Source of the DNA: Pseudomonas brassicacearum subsp. brassicacearum
GTDB lineage: Bacteria; Pseudomonadota; Gammaproteobacteria; Pseudomonadales; Pseudomonadaceae
DNA length: 64,000 nt
NCBI RefSeq assembly: GCF_008801605.1
Contig: NZ_VZPJ01000010.1
Location: 1 to 64,000 of the forward strand
Direction: 5' to 3'
Shown here: positions 42,749 to 51,623 of the stretch, one piece after another
How positions within the stretch are numbered: the first letter of the stretch is position 1
Layout: each line of letters begins with the position of its first letter
The notes under the pieces: generated by a model
Told to the model about the DNA's origin: nothing
Database searches by the model: none
What the model saw: the letters and a program-made list of their open reading frames with translations, nothing else
Made by a program: the position numbers and the translations under genes

Positions 42749-43246
42749 ATGAGCCGTTATCGCCCACCCCGCACCGCCGGCACCGCGCTGATCACCCCCG
42801 AGGGTGAAGCGCGGATGCGCGCTGAATTCCATGAGCTGTGGCATGTGCGCCGTCCCCAGGTGACCCAGGCGGTCAGCGAGGCGGCGGCCCAGGGTGATCG
42901 TTCGGAGAACGCCGAATACACCTACGGCAAGAAAATGCTGCGGGAAATCGACAGTCGCGTGCGCTTCCTCACCAAGCGCCTTGAAGCGCTTAAAGTAGTC
43001 AGTGAAAAACCCAGCGATCCGAACAAGGTGTACTTCGGTGCCTGGGTGACGGTCGAAGATGAGGATGGCAAGGAATCACGCTATCGCATCGTCGGCCCGG
43101 ACGAGTTGGACCTGAAGCAGAACCTGATCAGTATCGACTCACCGTTGGCACGGGCCCTGATCGGCAAGGCCCTGGACGCCGAGGTCAGCGTCCAGACGCC
43201 TACCGGCGAGAAACGGGTCTACATCGTGGACATCGCGTATCCGTAA
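42749..43246 (+). CDS. greB: Transcript cleavage factor GreB
   Basis: A 165-aa Gre factor. The N-terminal coiled-coil contains the acidic tip DRSENAEYTYGKKMLREIDSRVRFLTKRLEAL, characteristic of GreB (KKMLREIDRR), and the C-terminal domain has SIDSPLARALIGKALDAEVSV. It rescues backtracked RNA polymerase by stimulating RNA cleavage. Start 42749 follows aagaag. It is 34 bp downstream of the permease gene on the same strand. A divergent Gre-like paralogue lies at 30441. Confidence 0.94.
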   Translation: MSRYRPPRTAGTALITPEGEARMRAEFHELWHVRRPQVTQAVSEAAAQGDRSENAEYTYGKKMLREIDSRVRFLTKRLEALKVVSEKPSDPNKVYFGAWVTVEDEDGKESRYRIVGPDELDLKQNLISIDSPLARALIGKALDAEVSVQTPTGEKRVYIVDIAYP

Positions 43247-43254
43247 TCCTCGCC

Positions 43255-43563
43255 TCAGCGGCGCGTGATCAATCCCTGCCGGGCAACACGGGTCAACTGC
43301 CGGATCATTTCAGGAGCGTCCACCGCACTGGGGGACTGGATGACGGCCAGATCGAAACTGTCATTGGCGAACCGGGCCAGTGACTCGCCGTCTTCGACAA
43401 ACTGGATCAGGAAAGCTGCGGGCCCATGATTACGACGTGGCCAGCCGTCGAGATAGCGCAAGAGCGTTGGCTGGTGAGTGCCGCCCAGGAGAATTTTCGG
43501 ATTGCGTTGCACAAGGTTCGCCGTGATCGGCGCAAGACGTACTAGGGGGCTGGGTGCGTTCAT
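43255..43563 (-). CDS. Conserved hypothetical protein (DUF6231-like)
   Basis: A 102-aa protein of unknown function. The C-terminal half (FDLAVIQSPSAVDAPEMIRQLTRVARQGLITRR) looks like a shortened methyltransferase-fold strand and helix, but no SAM-binding motif is present. Start 43563 (MNAPSPLVRL). It ends 8 bp from the greB stop, convergently. Confidence 0.65.
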   Translation of the reverse strand: MNAPSPLVRLAPITANLVQRNPKILLGGTHQPTLLRYLDGWPRRNHGPAAFLIQFVEDGESLARFANDSFDLAVIQSPSAVDAPEMIRQLTRVARQGLITRR

Positions 43564-43775
43564 CGTGTCGTGTCTCTGCCTCAAAAGTCTGCATGGCAGG
43601 TGAGAGGCAACACCGAACCAGCGCTTTAGCGGTATTTCGAAGCCTTGTCTTCGGCTTCTATCGGCGACTGGATTGAGTCACCTGGCGCCCCGCAAGTAGC
43701 TGTTTAAATCGGCGCATGAGCGGCATCCTAGAGAAGCTGACTGGCCAGTGTCAAGAATCACTCTCCATAAAAAGG

Positions 43776-44106
43776 CCCGTAGAAGACAGTAATGCTGTTT
43801 TCTGATTATCTGTTCCGAGAGGTGTGGGTTGGTGTGTATATCCGTTGCTGCGGTAACGGCGACTTAGGGTTCCGCCCTTACGGCGGGTCACTTTTGGAAA
43901 AGCGCCAAAAGTAAAAGCGCTTTGCCCCACCACTCGGCACCTCGCCTAGGCTCGGTGTGCCCGCACTCCGGCATTGCTCCGTGGGCCCGCCGCGAAGGGC
44001 CATCCATGGCCCAGCGCGACTACCTCGGCATCCATGCCGAGGTGCCCACTGCGCAATGCCTGCGTTCGGCCAGCGTGGTTTTACGGGGCGTCCAGATCAA
44101 GATCTA
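43776..44106. repeat. Large structured dispersed repeat
   Basis: The stretch contains many strong local dyads: cgcccttacggcgggt, gcctaggc, ggccatccatggcc and ctcggcatccatgccgag. Its left part (gtgtatatccgttgctgcgg, gtaacgg) recurs at 15976-16003. From memory, near-identical sequences occur in many copies in P. fluorescens-group genomes; this was not checked. It has no convincing coding frame, although spurious short ones run through it. Confidence 0.75.
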
Positions 44107-44134
44107 AAGCAAGAGCAAGAGCAAGAGCAAGAGC
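44107..44134. repeat. Hexanucleotide tandem repeat (AGCAAG)n
   Basis: The unit agcaag is repeated between four and five times in register from 44107 to 44134, directly after the large repeat. Such tracts can vary in copy number. Confidence 0.85.
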
Positions 44135-44174
44135 ATGACCGGGGGACACATGCCAGCATCGTTGGGGCTGAGCC

Positions 44175-44340
44175 ACCGCTATCGCGAGCAAGCTCGCTCC
44201 CACACAGAATCTCCAGTGAACACAAAATTATGTCCGACACAAAACCACTGTGGGAGCGAGCTTGCTCGCGATGAGGCCGGCACATCCAACATCACCGCAA
44301 ACTGACACACCGCCTTCGCGAGCAAGCTTTGCTCCCACAG
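44175..44340. repeat. Cluster of three REP sequences
   Basis: gctatcgcgagcaagctcgc at 44178, gtgggagcgagcttgctcgc at 44250 and cttcgcgagcaagctttgct at 44313 (ending cccacag at 44340). The first two face each other and the third repeats the first orientation with the 'caagcttt' variant. Confidence 0.88.
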
Positions 44341-44360
44341 CCAAAACAACAAAACCAAAA

Positions 44361-44420
44361 AAACGGCGCTTTCCCATTTCTGGAAGAAGCGCCGCTTTTT
44401 CGAAGTGAACAGCATCACGT
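44361..44420 (-). terminator. Terminator of the DoxX gene, second copy of the htpX-type hairpin repeat
   Basis: cggcgctt at 44364 pairs with aagcgccg ending 44394; the A-run at 44358-44363 is the T-tract on the minus strand. The reverse complement from 44420 reads atgctgttcacttcgaaaaa, then gcggcgcttcttccagaaat, closely matching 15871-15915. Confidence 0.8.
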
Positions 44421-44444
44421 ACAAGACGGGTTCCAATCGTGCAA

Positions 44445-44879
44445 TCAACCCGCGATGGCGCGATCGACCGACAGCTTGCCCGCACCTTCGATCAGCACGG
44501 CAATACTGCCCGCCAGCAACGCCAGGGCAAACTCATAACCGTTGTTGGCCATGAACAAGCCGTTACCGATGTGCACGGAGAAAATCGCCACCAGCGACAG
44601 AAAGGCCAGGCCCAGTGCCGCAGGACGCGCCAGCAAACCGATGATCAGCGCCAGGCCGGCGAAAAACTCGGTGCCGCCCGCCAGTGTCGCCATCACGTAA
44701 CCTGGGGTCAGGCCGATGCTTTCCATCCACTGCGCGGTGCCTGCCAAGCCGTAGCCACCGAACAGGCCGAAGAGTTTCTGCGAGCCATGGGCGGCGAAAA
44801 TGATGCCGACAGCGATGCGCAGGACAGTCAGGCCGTAGCCAGCGCGGGTAAACAAGACTTTATTGATCAACGAGCTCAT
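44445..44879 (-). CDS. DoxX family membrane protein
   Basis: A 144-aa protein with four predicted helices. Family features are VLRIAVGIIFAAHGSQKLFGLFGG, GGTEFFAGLALIIGLLARPAALGLAF and NNGYEFALALLAGSIAVLIEGAGKLSVDRAI. DoxX-like proteins have been linked to thiol and oxidative stress resistance or quinone chemistry, but the role here is unknown. It is monocistronic, with a hairpin terminator. Confidence 0.9.
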   Translation of the reverse strand: MSSLINKVLFTRAGYGLTVLRIAVGIIFAAHGSQKLFGLFGGYGLAGTAQWMESIGLTPGYVMATLAGGTEFFAGLALIIGLLARPAALGLAFLSLVAIFSVHIGNGLFMANNGYEFALALLAGSIAVLIEGAGKLSVDRAIAG

Positions 44880-44979
44880 GCGGGTTCATCCCTAGGTATG
44901 TGGTTGTTGGTCGCTATATTAATCAAAAAAACTTGTACCAAAAGCGCAAAAAATGCGAGATACAAATCGAATTTATCGA

Positions 44980-46401
44980 TTATTTTCGCTGGGCGACCTT
45001 TTGATCTCCAGGCTCCAGCGACTCTCGCTCACGATCAAATGCCAAGTAGTACTTATTGACACTATTAACGTAGCTGACGGCGCCCATTCCTACCTGCTCC
45101 ATGGCAATGCGCTCGACCTGGAAAAACCACTGGTTGGGGTTCAGTCCCCGCCGCCGGGCCTCGGCTCGCATACCTTGGACGCGCTCGGGGCCCATGTTGT
45201 AGGCGGCCAGGACGAAGGCCATGCGCTCGCGCTCGTTGAGCTTGGGGCTGGCAAAGAACTTGCGGCGGATGAGGGCCAGGTACTTGGCGCCAGCCTGCAC
45301 ATTGGCATCCAGGTTCTGGATGTTATCGACTCCGACGCGCTGAGCCGCCGATGGGGTGATCTGCATCAGGCCGGTGGGGCCTGTGCCGCTGCGGGCGTTG
45401 GGTTGCAGGGCTGATTCCTTGAACGCCAGGGCCGCCAGGTTGAGCCAGTCCATGCCTTGGGCATCGGCATGTTTTTGCAGCACCGGGCGCAGTTTTTCCA
45501 GGCGCTGGCGATCAGCCCGGGCCAGCGGATAGTGGACCTGATACAAACGACGGTAAATGCGCAGGAATGCCGCGTCCTCGTTGGCGGGCACCTTGTAGGT
45601 CGCCAGGAATCGGTCGATGCTCGCCCGCAGCATGGCGGCGTCACGGCGAACGAACCAATACTCGTCACTCGGCTCGCCGATCAGCACCTGACGGTCGAAG
45701 CGCAACTTGGGCAGGATCTTGCTCCAGCGCTCGGCGATGGGCTGCTCGACGATGGTCAAATGGAAAATCCCACCCTGGACCATTTCCAGGACATCCTCCA
45801 CAGCCAGGGTAGGATCGACCCATTCGACCTTCACCGGCGGCAGCTTGAGCAGCGCCAGTTTCTGGTTGATCTGGCTCACGGCGTCCCCCGCCGCGCTGCC
45901 GTTGGGCAGGGCCAGGGTCTTGCCGGAAAGTTGCTCCACACGGGTGTAGCGCTTCTCGCCCTTGATACCCACCAGCAGCAACGGCACGCCGGTACGGATC
46001 GGATCGCTGGCGCTGACCGCATGGCCGGCCTGCAGCTCGAGCAACTCACCCGGCGCTACCAGGTCGCCCTCCCCGCGCTGCAAGGCGCCGAGCAACTGGT
46101 CCTTGGCCATGGGGATAATCTTGAGGGTGATTTCCTGGCCATCCCGGGCGTGGCCGTTGAGGTATTGCTCGAAGGCTCGCAGCCGATGGTATTCGACACC
46201 AATGGGTTGGCCCTGGACTTCACCGGAGCTGTTGCGGCTCTGGTTGACCAAAACCTTCAACACACGGCTGCTGCGAATTTGCGCCAGGTCGCGCACCGTG
46301 CCCGGCGCCACTGCCTGCACCGGCCCAGGCAGCCGCGCTTCGGCCGGCATTGGCAACAACAGCGAACAACACAACAGTAGCAATACCTGGGGACGTGTCA
46401 T
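44980..46401 (-). CDS. mltF2: Membrane-bound lytic transglycosylase, MltF2 type
   Basis: A 473-aa periplasmic protein: signal peptide (MTRPQVLLLLCCSLLLPMPAEA), an SBP_bac_3-like regulatory domain (about 45-270) and a C-terminal SLT lysozyme-like domain with catalytic E329 (LAALAFKESALQPNARSGTGPTGLMQIT) and YNMGPERVQG. It cleaves peptidoglycan to 1,6-anhydro-muropeptides. Two MltF paralogues exist in P. aeruginosa; this gene's neighbours (TatD, chemoreceptor) match the MltF2 locus as I recall it. Start 46401 is chosen for the signal peptide and ggagag site. Unlike classical MltF, no lipobox is evident. Confidence 0.85.
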   Translation of the reverse strand: MTRPQVLLLLCCSLLLPMPAEARLPGPVQAVAPGTVRDLAQIRSSRVLKVLVNQSRNSSGEVQGQPIGVEYHRLRAFEQYLNGHARDGQEITLKIIPMAKDQLLGALQRGEGDLVAPGELLELQAGHAVSASDPIRTGVPLLLVGIKGEKRYTRVEQLSGKTLALPNGSAAGDAVSQINQKLALLKLPPVKVEWVDPTLAVEDVLEMVQGGIFHLTIVEQPIAERWSKILPKLRFDRQVLIGEPSDEYWFVRRDAAMLRASIDRFLATYKVPANEDAAFLRIYRRLYQVHYPLARADRQRLEKLRPVLQKHADAQGMDWLNLAALAFKESALQPNARSGTGPTGLMQITPSAAQRVGVDNIQNLDANVQAGAKYLALIRRKFFASPKLNERERMAFVLAAYNMGPERVQGMRAEARRRGLNPNQWFFQVERIAMEQVGMGAVSYVNSVNKYYLAFDRERESLEPGDQKVAQRK

Positions 46402-46638
46402 CCACTCTCCGGAAGGAATACTGCGGACCGCCTCCCTTGAAAAAACGAGGCTGAGTCGACAGAAACAGAGCGCCTGGGGCGCTGAAAAAGTGCGGAAGAC
46501 TGGCACAGTGATGGCTTTTATACCAACCCGATGTGTCTCGCGGCCTTAACAGACAGCCTCAACTCGTTGTAGTTCTTGGCTTTTCTTATAAATCTACAGC
46601 TCTGATATGCTTTCCAGCCTTTGGGCCGAGGTAGCACC

Positions 46639-47445
46639 ATGCAACTCATCGATATCGGCGTCAACCTGACCAACCCCAGTTTCGCCGACAAACATCAGGC
46701 GGTGCTCGAGCGCGCCTATGAATCCGGAGTCTGCCAACTGGTCTTGACCGGCACCAGTATCGAGGGCAGCGAACAGGCTCTGGAACTGTGTCAACACCTC
46801 GACGACACTGGCGAGCGACTGTTTTCCACCGCCGGCATTCACCCTCACAGTGCCAGCGAGTGGACCGCCGACAGCGCCCGGCACCTCAAGGATCTGCTGA
46901 TGCACAGCCGCGTGCGCGCGGTGGGCGAATGCGGGCTGGATTTCAACCGGGACTTCTCTCCCCGACCGCAACAGGAAAAGGTCCTGGAAGAACACCTCGC
47001 CTTGGCGGTCCAGTTGCAATTGCCGGTGTTCCTGCATGAACGCGATGCCGATCAACGCTTGCTGGACATCCTCCGGGATTTTCGCGATCAATTGCCGGCG
47101 GCCGTGGTGCACTGCTTTACCGGTGAAAAAAAGGCGCTATTCAGCTACCTCGACCTGGACCTGCACATCGGCATCACTGGCTGGATCTGTGACGAACGCC
47201 GCGGCACGCACCTGCACCCGTTGGTGCGCGAAATTCCCCGCGGTCGGCTGATGCTCGAAAGTGACGCACCGTACCTGCTGCCCCGCACGTTGCGGCCCAA
47301 ACCCAAGAATGGCCGCAACGAACCGGCCTACCTGACGGAGGTCCTGCGCGAAGTGGCCTTGCACCGGGGCGAAACCCAGGAAGACCTGGCAGCCCACAGC
47401 ACCGCCTGCGCCCGGGCGTTTTTTGGTTTACCCACAATATCCTGA
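46639..47445 (+). CDS. tatD: TatD-family metal-dependent DNase
   Basis: A 268-aa TIM-barrel amidohydrolase with all TatD metal ligands: DIGVNLTNPSF, AGIHPHSASEW, VGECGLDFNRDFSP, FLHERDAD, VVHCFTGE and MLESDAPYLLP. The N-terminus matches E. coli TatD (MFDIGVNLTSSQF) better than YcfH or YjjV. It has 3'-5' exonuclease activity in oxidative DNA repair. Start 46639 follows ccgaggt. It is divergent from mltF2. Confidence 0.92.
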   Translation: MQLIDIGVNLTNPSFADKHQAVLERAYESGVCQLVLTGTSIEGSEQALELCQHLDDTGERLFSTAGIHPHSASEWTADSARHLKDLLMHSRVRAVGECGLDFNRDFSPRPQQEKVLEEHLALAVQLQLPVFLHERDADQRLLDILRDFRDQLPAAVVHCFTGEKKALFSYLDLDLHIGITGWICDERRGTHLHPLVREIPRGRLMLESDAPYLLPRTLRPKPKNGRNEPAYLTEVLREVALHRGETQEDLAAHSTACARAFFGLPTIS

Positions 47446-47586
47446 ACCCTGCAGATCCCTGTGGGCTCACATCAAAACCCTGGGGTCGATGTTGTCTGTT
47501 GACCCATATCAAAATCCCGTCACCTGAGTAGCGGCAGAATAATGGCACCTTGCCAATGCTGTTTCCGCTATCAGAGAAGACCTTCC

Positions 47587-49068
47587 ATGGGTGCCTGGCT
47601 TAGCAATATCTCGCTGAAATACAAATTCTGGGCGGTCAATGCGGTCGCCTTTGTCACCACCTTGCTGCTGGTGCTCTACGCGGTGCACCTCGAACAGCAG
47701 GCGCGCAACCACGCGGCCCAGGCGAACGCCCAGGCCCAGGCGCACCTGCTTGATGCCTGGCCAGCCGGAACGCCCTTGCCCAAGGTCGACTATCTCCTGG
47801 CATTCCAGCGCGACCAGATTCCTGTTCTCAACGAACAACCGCTGCCTTCGCTGGCCCAGGCCAACGGCTGGGTCGAACTCGACACCGGGCTGCTGTTTGG
47901 CGACGACCCGCTGCTGGGCGCCCAAGTGGTCCGTCGAGGTGACGGCCAACAACTCGCCGTGTTGGCCCAAGGTGTGAGCCTGAGCCAAGTGTTCGGTGAA
48001 CGCTTCAGCCATTACGCCGTGGCCGTGTTCGTGTTGATGTTGGCGATGCTGGGCGCCTCGCAGCTGTTGATCCGGTTTTTGCTCAGCCAGCTCAACACGC
48101 TCAAAGACGTGATGCTGCATGTGGAAAAAACCGGTGACCTGTCCGCCCGCGTGCCCCTGGCCTGCGAGGACGAAGTGGGCCAGATGGCGGCGGCGTTCAA
48201 CGCCATGCAGGCCGGTTATCAACGGGTGGTCGACACCGTTGCCAGCACCGCCCGGCAGTTGGACAGTGGTGCGGCACGCCTGGCGTCGAGCATGAACGAT
48301 GTTCGCCACGGCATGCTCGGCCAGCAAAGCGAAACTGATCAGGCCGCCACGGCGATCAACGAAATGTCCGCCACGGTTTATCACATCGCCCAACATGCCG
48401 GCGCCACCCGCGACCTGTCGAAAACCGCCGACACCCTGGCCGGCAACGGTCACGAAGTGGTCGCCCGGGTGCAACAGTCGATCACCGGGTTGTCTTCGGG
48501 TGTGCAACAGACCGCCGAAATGATCCAGCGCCTGGCCGAAGACAGCCAGAAGATCAATGGCGTGGTCAGTGTGATCCACAGCATCGCCGAACAGACCAAT
48601 CTGCTCGCCCTGAACGCGGCCATAGAAGCCGCACGGGCCGGGGAAATGGGCCGAGGCTTTGCCGTGGTGGCCGACGAAGTGCGTAACCTGGCCAAGCGAG
48701 TACAGACCTCCACGGACGAAATCACCACCATGGTTTCGGCCCTGCAAGCCGGGACCCGGGACGCGGTGGACTTCATGCAGGAGAGTTCGCTCAAGGCCGA
48801 CGATTGCGTGCAACAGGCCCGCGAGGCCGGTGACGCGTTGGCACAGATCACCGCAGCGGTGGCGCAAATGCGCGAGAGCAACACCCAGATCGCTGTCGCG
48901 GCCGAACAGCAAAGCCATGTCGCCGAGGAAATGAACCGGGCGGTGGTGAGTATTCGCGACGTGACCGAAAACACCGTGCGCCAAACCGTCGACTCAGCCA
49001 CCACCAGCCATGAACTGGCGACGTTGGCGGGCGAGTTGAGCAAGGCGATTGGGCAGTTGAAACTGTAG
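47587..49068 (+). CDS. Methyl-accepting chemotaxis protein
   Basis: A 493-aa chemoreceptor. A membrane helix (about 13-31) precedes a short, roughly 100-residue periplasmic domain, a second helix (about 139-160), a HAMP domain (LLSQLNTLKDVMLHVEKTGDLSARVPLACEDEVGQMAAAFNAM) and a signalling coiled coil with the conserved tip EQTNLLALNAAIEAARAGEMGRGFAVVADEVRNLAKR. The small sensor domain resembles no family I can name, so the ligand is unknown. Start 47587 gives the N-terminal helix. It follows tatD by 141 bp. Confidence 0.93.
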   Translation: MGAWLSNISLKYKFWAVNAVAFVTTLLLVLYAVHLEQQARNHAAQANAQAQAHLLDAWPAGTPLPKVDYLLAFQRDQIPVLNEQPLPSLAQANGWVELDTGLLFGDDPLLGAQVVRRGDGQQLAVLAQGVSLSQVFGERFSHYAVAVFVLMLAMLGASQLLIRFLLSQLNTLKDVMLHVEKTGDLSARVPLACEDEVGQMAAAFNAMQAGYQRVVDTVASTARQLDSGAARLASSMNDVRHGMLGQQSETDQAATAINEMSATVYHIAQHAGATRDLSKTADTLAGNGHEVVARVQQSITGLSSGVQQTAEMIQRLAEDSQKINGVVSVIHSIAEQTNLLALNAAIEAARAGEMGRGFAVVADEVRNLAKRVQTSTDEITTMVSALQAGTRDAVDFMQESSLKADDCVQQAREAGDALAQITAAVAQMRESNTQIAVAAEQQSHVAEEMNRAVVSIRDVTENTVRQTVDSATTSHELATLAGELSKAIGQLKL

Positions 49069-49110
49069 AACACTGGCTTGCCCGAGTTTCCCTGTGGTGA
49101 GGGGATTCCC

Positions 49111-49200
49111 TCTGTGGGAGCAAGGCTTGCCCGCGATGGGCGCAATGCGGTCTTTGGCGAACCGACGAGCCTCCATCGCGGGCAAGCCTTGCTCCCACAG
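49111..49200. repeat. REPIN ('cttgcccgcga' variant)
   Basis: tctgtgggagcaaggcttgc at 49111 mirrors catcgcgggcaagccttgct ending in cccacag at 49200. Both arms carry the paired change ccgcga/tcgcgg, so the stem is preserved. Confidence 0.9.
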
Positions 49201-49326
49201 ATAAATCCCCTTGCCACAACAGCAAACTGTATGGCCACCTATCGCTTCGATAGCCAACCGCCATTCGCCGCCTCACCCGACCGGACCTATCCTTGGATTA
49301 TTCAGCTTCATTCAAGGAACAGCATC

Positions 49327-49701
49327 ATGGGCAAACGTCACCCCAATCTTCCCGCCTGGCAATGGCGCGCCTACCCAGACAATCATCGGCACCCCACCAA
49401 CCTGGTGTTGCACCTGATTGCCGTGCCGCTGTTCATCATCGCGTTTCTGCTGATTGTGTCGGGGGTGTTCAGCTTGAGCCTGGGCGATATCGCCATCGGC
49501 ATCATCGGCCTGCTCGCGGCACTCGGCTTGCAACGTCACGGACACAGCCTGGAGGCCCAGGCCTCCGAGCCGTTCAGCGATCGCAAGGATGCCGTGTCAC
49601 GCCTGCTGGTGGAACAGTTCCTGACTTTCCCACGGTTCTTTCTCAGCGGTGGCTGGTGGCGCGCCTGGCGGGAGCGCCACCGCCACAACCGCAAGCCTTG
49701 A
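49327..49701 (+). CDS. Mpo1-like (DUF962) small membrane protein
   Basis: A 124-aa protein with two hydrophobic segments (about 26-46 and 52-68). The N-terminal pattern WRAYPDNHRHPTNLVLHLIAVPLFI matches the Mpo1-like/DUF962 family (Y-x-xH-x-P-x-N-x3-H-x2-x-x-P), whose yeast member is an Fe(II)-dependent dioxygenase acting on 2-hydroxy fatty acids. The C-terminal part (FPRFFLSGGWWRAWRERHRH) is basic. Start 49327 follows aaggaac. Function inferred only from the family. Confidence 0.65.
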   Translation: MGKRHPNLPAWQWRAYPDNHRHPTNLVLHLIAVPLFIIAFLLIVSGVFSLSLGDIAIGIIGLLAALGLQRHGHSLEAQASEPFSDRKDAVSRLLVEQFLTFPRFFLSGGWWRAWRERHRHNRKP

Positions 49702-49712
49702 CCGGAGCAGCC

Positions 49713-50510
49713 TTACCCAAAGATAGTGACCGTCTGCCGACTCAGGGCGATCAAGCGGCCATCGGCGCTCCAGAACTTCGCGGCGACATGGCCGTAGCCG
49801 TCCTGGGCGTGCTCAATCTCGGCCAGGTACTTGCACCAGTCCAGTGTCGTGAGCTCCAGCAGCGGCTGGACGAACTCGATGGTCCAAGTGAGCGTACTGC
49901 CCGGGGCCATTTGCGTGAGGTGAGGCAATAAGGCTGGAGGCCAGGCATCGACCAAGGCCAGGATGTGGCTTTCGTTCAGCTGTTCCTCTTTCACGTCCCC
50001 GCGCAAACGCACCCAACCGCCCATGCTCCGGGACTTGTTGCCGCTGAATGGCAAGCCGCCAACGCTCCAGCGCATAGCCAGGTGCCGCATGAATTCCGGG
50101 GTCATGCCTTTGACATAAGGCAGCTCCTGGCATTGCTCCACGCTTTTGAATTCTGGCGCGGGATCGGCCTGCACCGCCACCACGGATGAGCGCGATGCAC
50201 CGAAGCTGCCTTGCACCACGGTCACTACCTGGCCATTCTGCACCGCGCGCCCCAACACCTGGCTGACTGCCTTGCCTTCACGCAATACGTCGACTTCGAA
50301 ACTGACAGGCACGTCGGGTTCGACCGGGCCGACAAAGGTGATCGCCAGCGAGCGCACCGGGCGGTCCGCCGGCACTTGGGCACGCATCGCCTCATATTGC
50401 AGTGCCGCCACCAACCCGCCAAAACTGGCCCGCCCCTGGCCCCATTCAGGCGCGATGCTCACCGCACCTGGCAGCCGGCGCACGGCATCGATCAAATCGG
50501 AAAAGCGCAT
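49713..50510 (-). CDS. Double hot-dog acyl-CoA thioesterase family protein
   Basis: A 265-aa TesB-like thioesterase (4HBT_3 type). GQGRASFGGLVAALQYEAMRAQVP and RSLAITFVGPVEPDVPVSFEVDVLREGKAVSQVLGRAVQNGQVVTVVQGSFG form the first hot-dog; LVDAWPPALLP and WTIEFVQPLLELTTLDWCKYLAEIEHAQDGYGHVAAKFWSADG form the second. It hydrolyses acyl-CoA thioesters; chain-length preference is unknown. It converges on the Mpo1-like gene (11-bp gap). Confidence 0.85.
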   Translation of the reverse strand: MRFSDLIDAVRRLPGAVSIAPEWGQGRASFGGLVAALQYEAMRAQVPADRPVRSLAITFVGPVEPDVPVSFEVDVLREGKAVSQVLGRAVQNGQVVTVVQGSFGASRSSVVAVQADPAPEFKSVEQCQELPYVKGMTPEFMRHLAMRWSVGGLPFSGNKSRSMGGWVRLRGDVKEEQLNESHILALVDAWPPALLPHLTQMAPGSTLTWTIEFVQPLLELTTLDWCKYLAEIEHAQDGYGHVAAKFWSADGRLIALSRQTVTIFG

Positions 50511-50633
50511 GACGACCTCGAAAACAGGGAAAAGGATGAAGGGATCTTAACCAGCCCGGGCTGGCGGCACAGGGCTCATTCCGGCCAAAGAGACTGACAG
50601 AAAAGCCGCAGTCTTTGAATTCCCCCCAAACCA

Positions 50634-50724
50634 ATGTGGGAGCGAGCTTGCTCGCGATAGCGGTGTATCAGTCAATCTGTACGCGAACTGACCCACCGCT
50701 ATCGCGAGCAAGCTCGCTCCCACA
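50634..50724. repeat. REPIN
   Basis: tgtgggagcgagcttgctcg at 50635 with cgatagcgg faces ccgctatcgcgagcaagctc ending in ccacaga near 50725. The stem is perfect and extends beyond the REP core by atagcgg/ccgctat. Confidence 0.9.
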
Positions 50725-50756
50725 GAGGGGAAGTCCCACAGGGGATGTGCTGGGGT

Positions 50757-51518
50757 TCAGGATTTTTCGAAGCAACTGGCAATCAGCTTGTCGAGCACCT
50801 TGTCGGACTTGGCCTCGGCCTTTTCCATCGCGGCGTGCCAGGTTGGCACACAAGCGTGCAGATCGGTTTCTTCCTTGGCCCTGGCCAGCCATTGCCAGCA
50901 ATCGTGCCAGTCACCCAGCGCGGCCTGGGCGGACTTGAGCCGGGGCATGGCTGCTTCGGGCAAGCGGTCGAGTTCAGGGTAGGCTTCGATGGCGTAGCGC
51001 ACGCGCTTGATCAGCAGGCGCAATCGATGGCGGTCATGGGCCGGATCACGCAGGGCTTCGCCGAGCGTTTTCCACTGTTTGTCCAGGCGCTTTTCGATGC
51101 GCTTGCGCAAGCCCTTCAGCAACCCCTCACGCTGGGCGGCGCGAATGAAGCGCGGGAAGGCATCGAGGATCATCAGCAACTGCGCCAGTTCAACACTCGC
51201 GGCCACGGCGGGATAAGCCTCGGCCATTTGCACCTGGCGTCGCCGCGCCGCCTCGGCCTGGCCATGCTGCTCCAGGTAAGCGGCCAACACTTCCCGGTCG
51301 CGCAAGGGCGTGGTCAGGGTGCCGACCGCCGAAGCAGCCGTTTCCAGCTGTTCGACGCCGGGCAACCCACGCAATGGTCGAAGCAGGCTGCGCAAACGGC
51401 GAACCGTGGTCCGCAGGTCATGCAGCGCTTCGCTGTCGGTATGGGCATTCAAGCGGGCCTGACAGGCCAACAGGCGGACTTCCAGGCCCAGTATCCGGGC
51501 CACCAGCCGATCGATCAT
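50757..51518 (-). CDS. CHAD-domain protein (polyphosphate-binding)
   Basis: A 253-aa all-helical protein. CHAD signature features are SEALHDLRTTVRRLRSLLRPL (His/Arg-rich helix) and HRLRLLIKRVRYAIEAYPEL in the second repeat, with many conserved basic residues lining a groove that binds inorganic polyphosphate. No CYTH domain is attached. Start 51518 (MIDRLVAR). It is 105 bp from the lipoprotein gene upstream on the same strand, with an inverted repeat between them. Confidence 0.88.
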   Translation of the reverse strand: MIDRLVARILGLEVRLLACQARLNAHTDSEALHDLRTTVRRLRSLLRPLRGLPGVEQLETAASAVGTLTTPLRDREVLAAYLEQHGQAEAARRRQVQMAEAYPAVAASVELAQLLMILDAFPRFIRAAQREGLLKGLRKRIEKRLDKQWKTLGEALRDPAHDRHRLRLLIKRVRYAIEAYPELDRLPEAAMPRLKSAQAALGDWHDCWQWLARAKEETDLHACVPTWHAAMEKAEAKSDKVLDKLIASCFEKS

Positions 51519-51553
51519 GGACGTACTCCGTACACAGCGTTGAGCGTCAAGCC

Positions 51554-51601
51554 GCAAGCTACCAGTGAAAAACGATTCTGCGTCCTTCCCTTGTAGCTTG
51601 C
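51554..51601. repeat. Inverted repeat gcaagctac...gtagcttgc
   Basis: gcaagctac at 51554-51562 is the exact inverse of gtagcttgc at 51593-51601. It looks like another small dispersed pseudomonad repeat and sits between the lipoprotein and CHAD genes, where it could attenuate transcription. Confidence 0.55.
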
Positions 51602-51623
51602 AGTTGATTGCTTGTCGCTGCCT

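Larger units (their letters stand above)
43564..44444. other. 881-bp gene-free, repeat-packed region
   Basis: It contains in order: about 210 bp of unique DNA with a small hairpin (gaagccttgtcttcggcttc near 43640), a structured dispersed repeat (43776-44106), a hexanucleotide tandem repeat (44107-44134), three REP sequences (44175-44340) and a hairpin terminator repeat (44361-44420). No open frame here has protein-like features. Confidence 0.75.

Noticed and set aside
43922..44274. Open frames through the large dispersed repeat and the hexamer tract
   Set aside because: They follow repeat DNA and palindromes and carry a lysine/glutamine/glutamate run from the hexamer. No ribosome-binding site or protein family fits.
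44175..44340. Possible CRISPR-like array
   Set aside because: The three repeats alternate in orientation, have REP cores and unequal spacing, and no cas genes are present.
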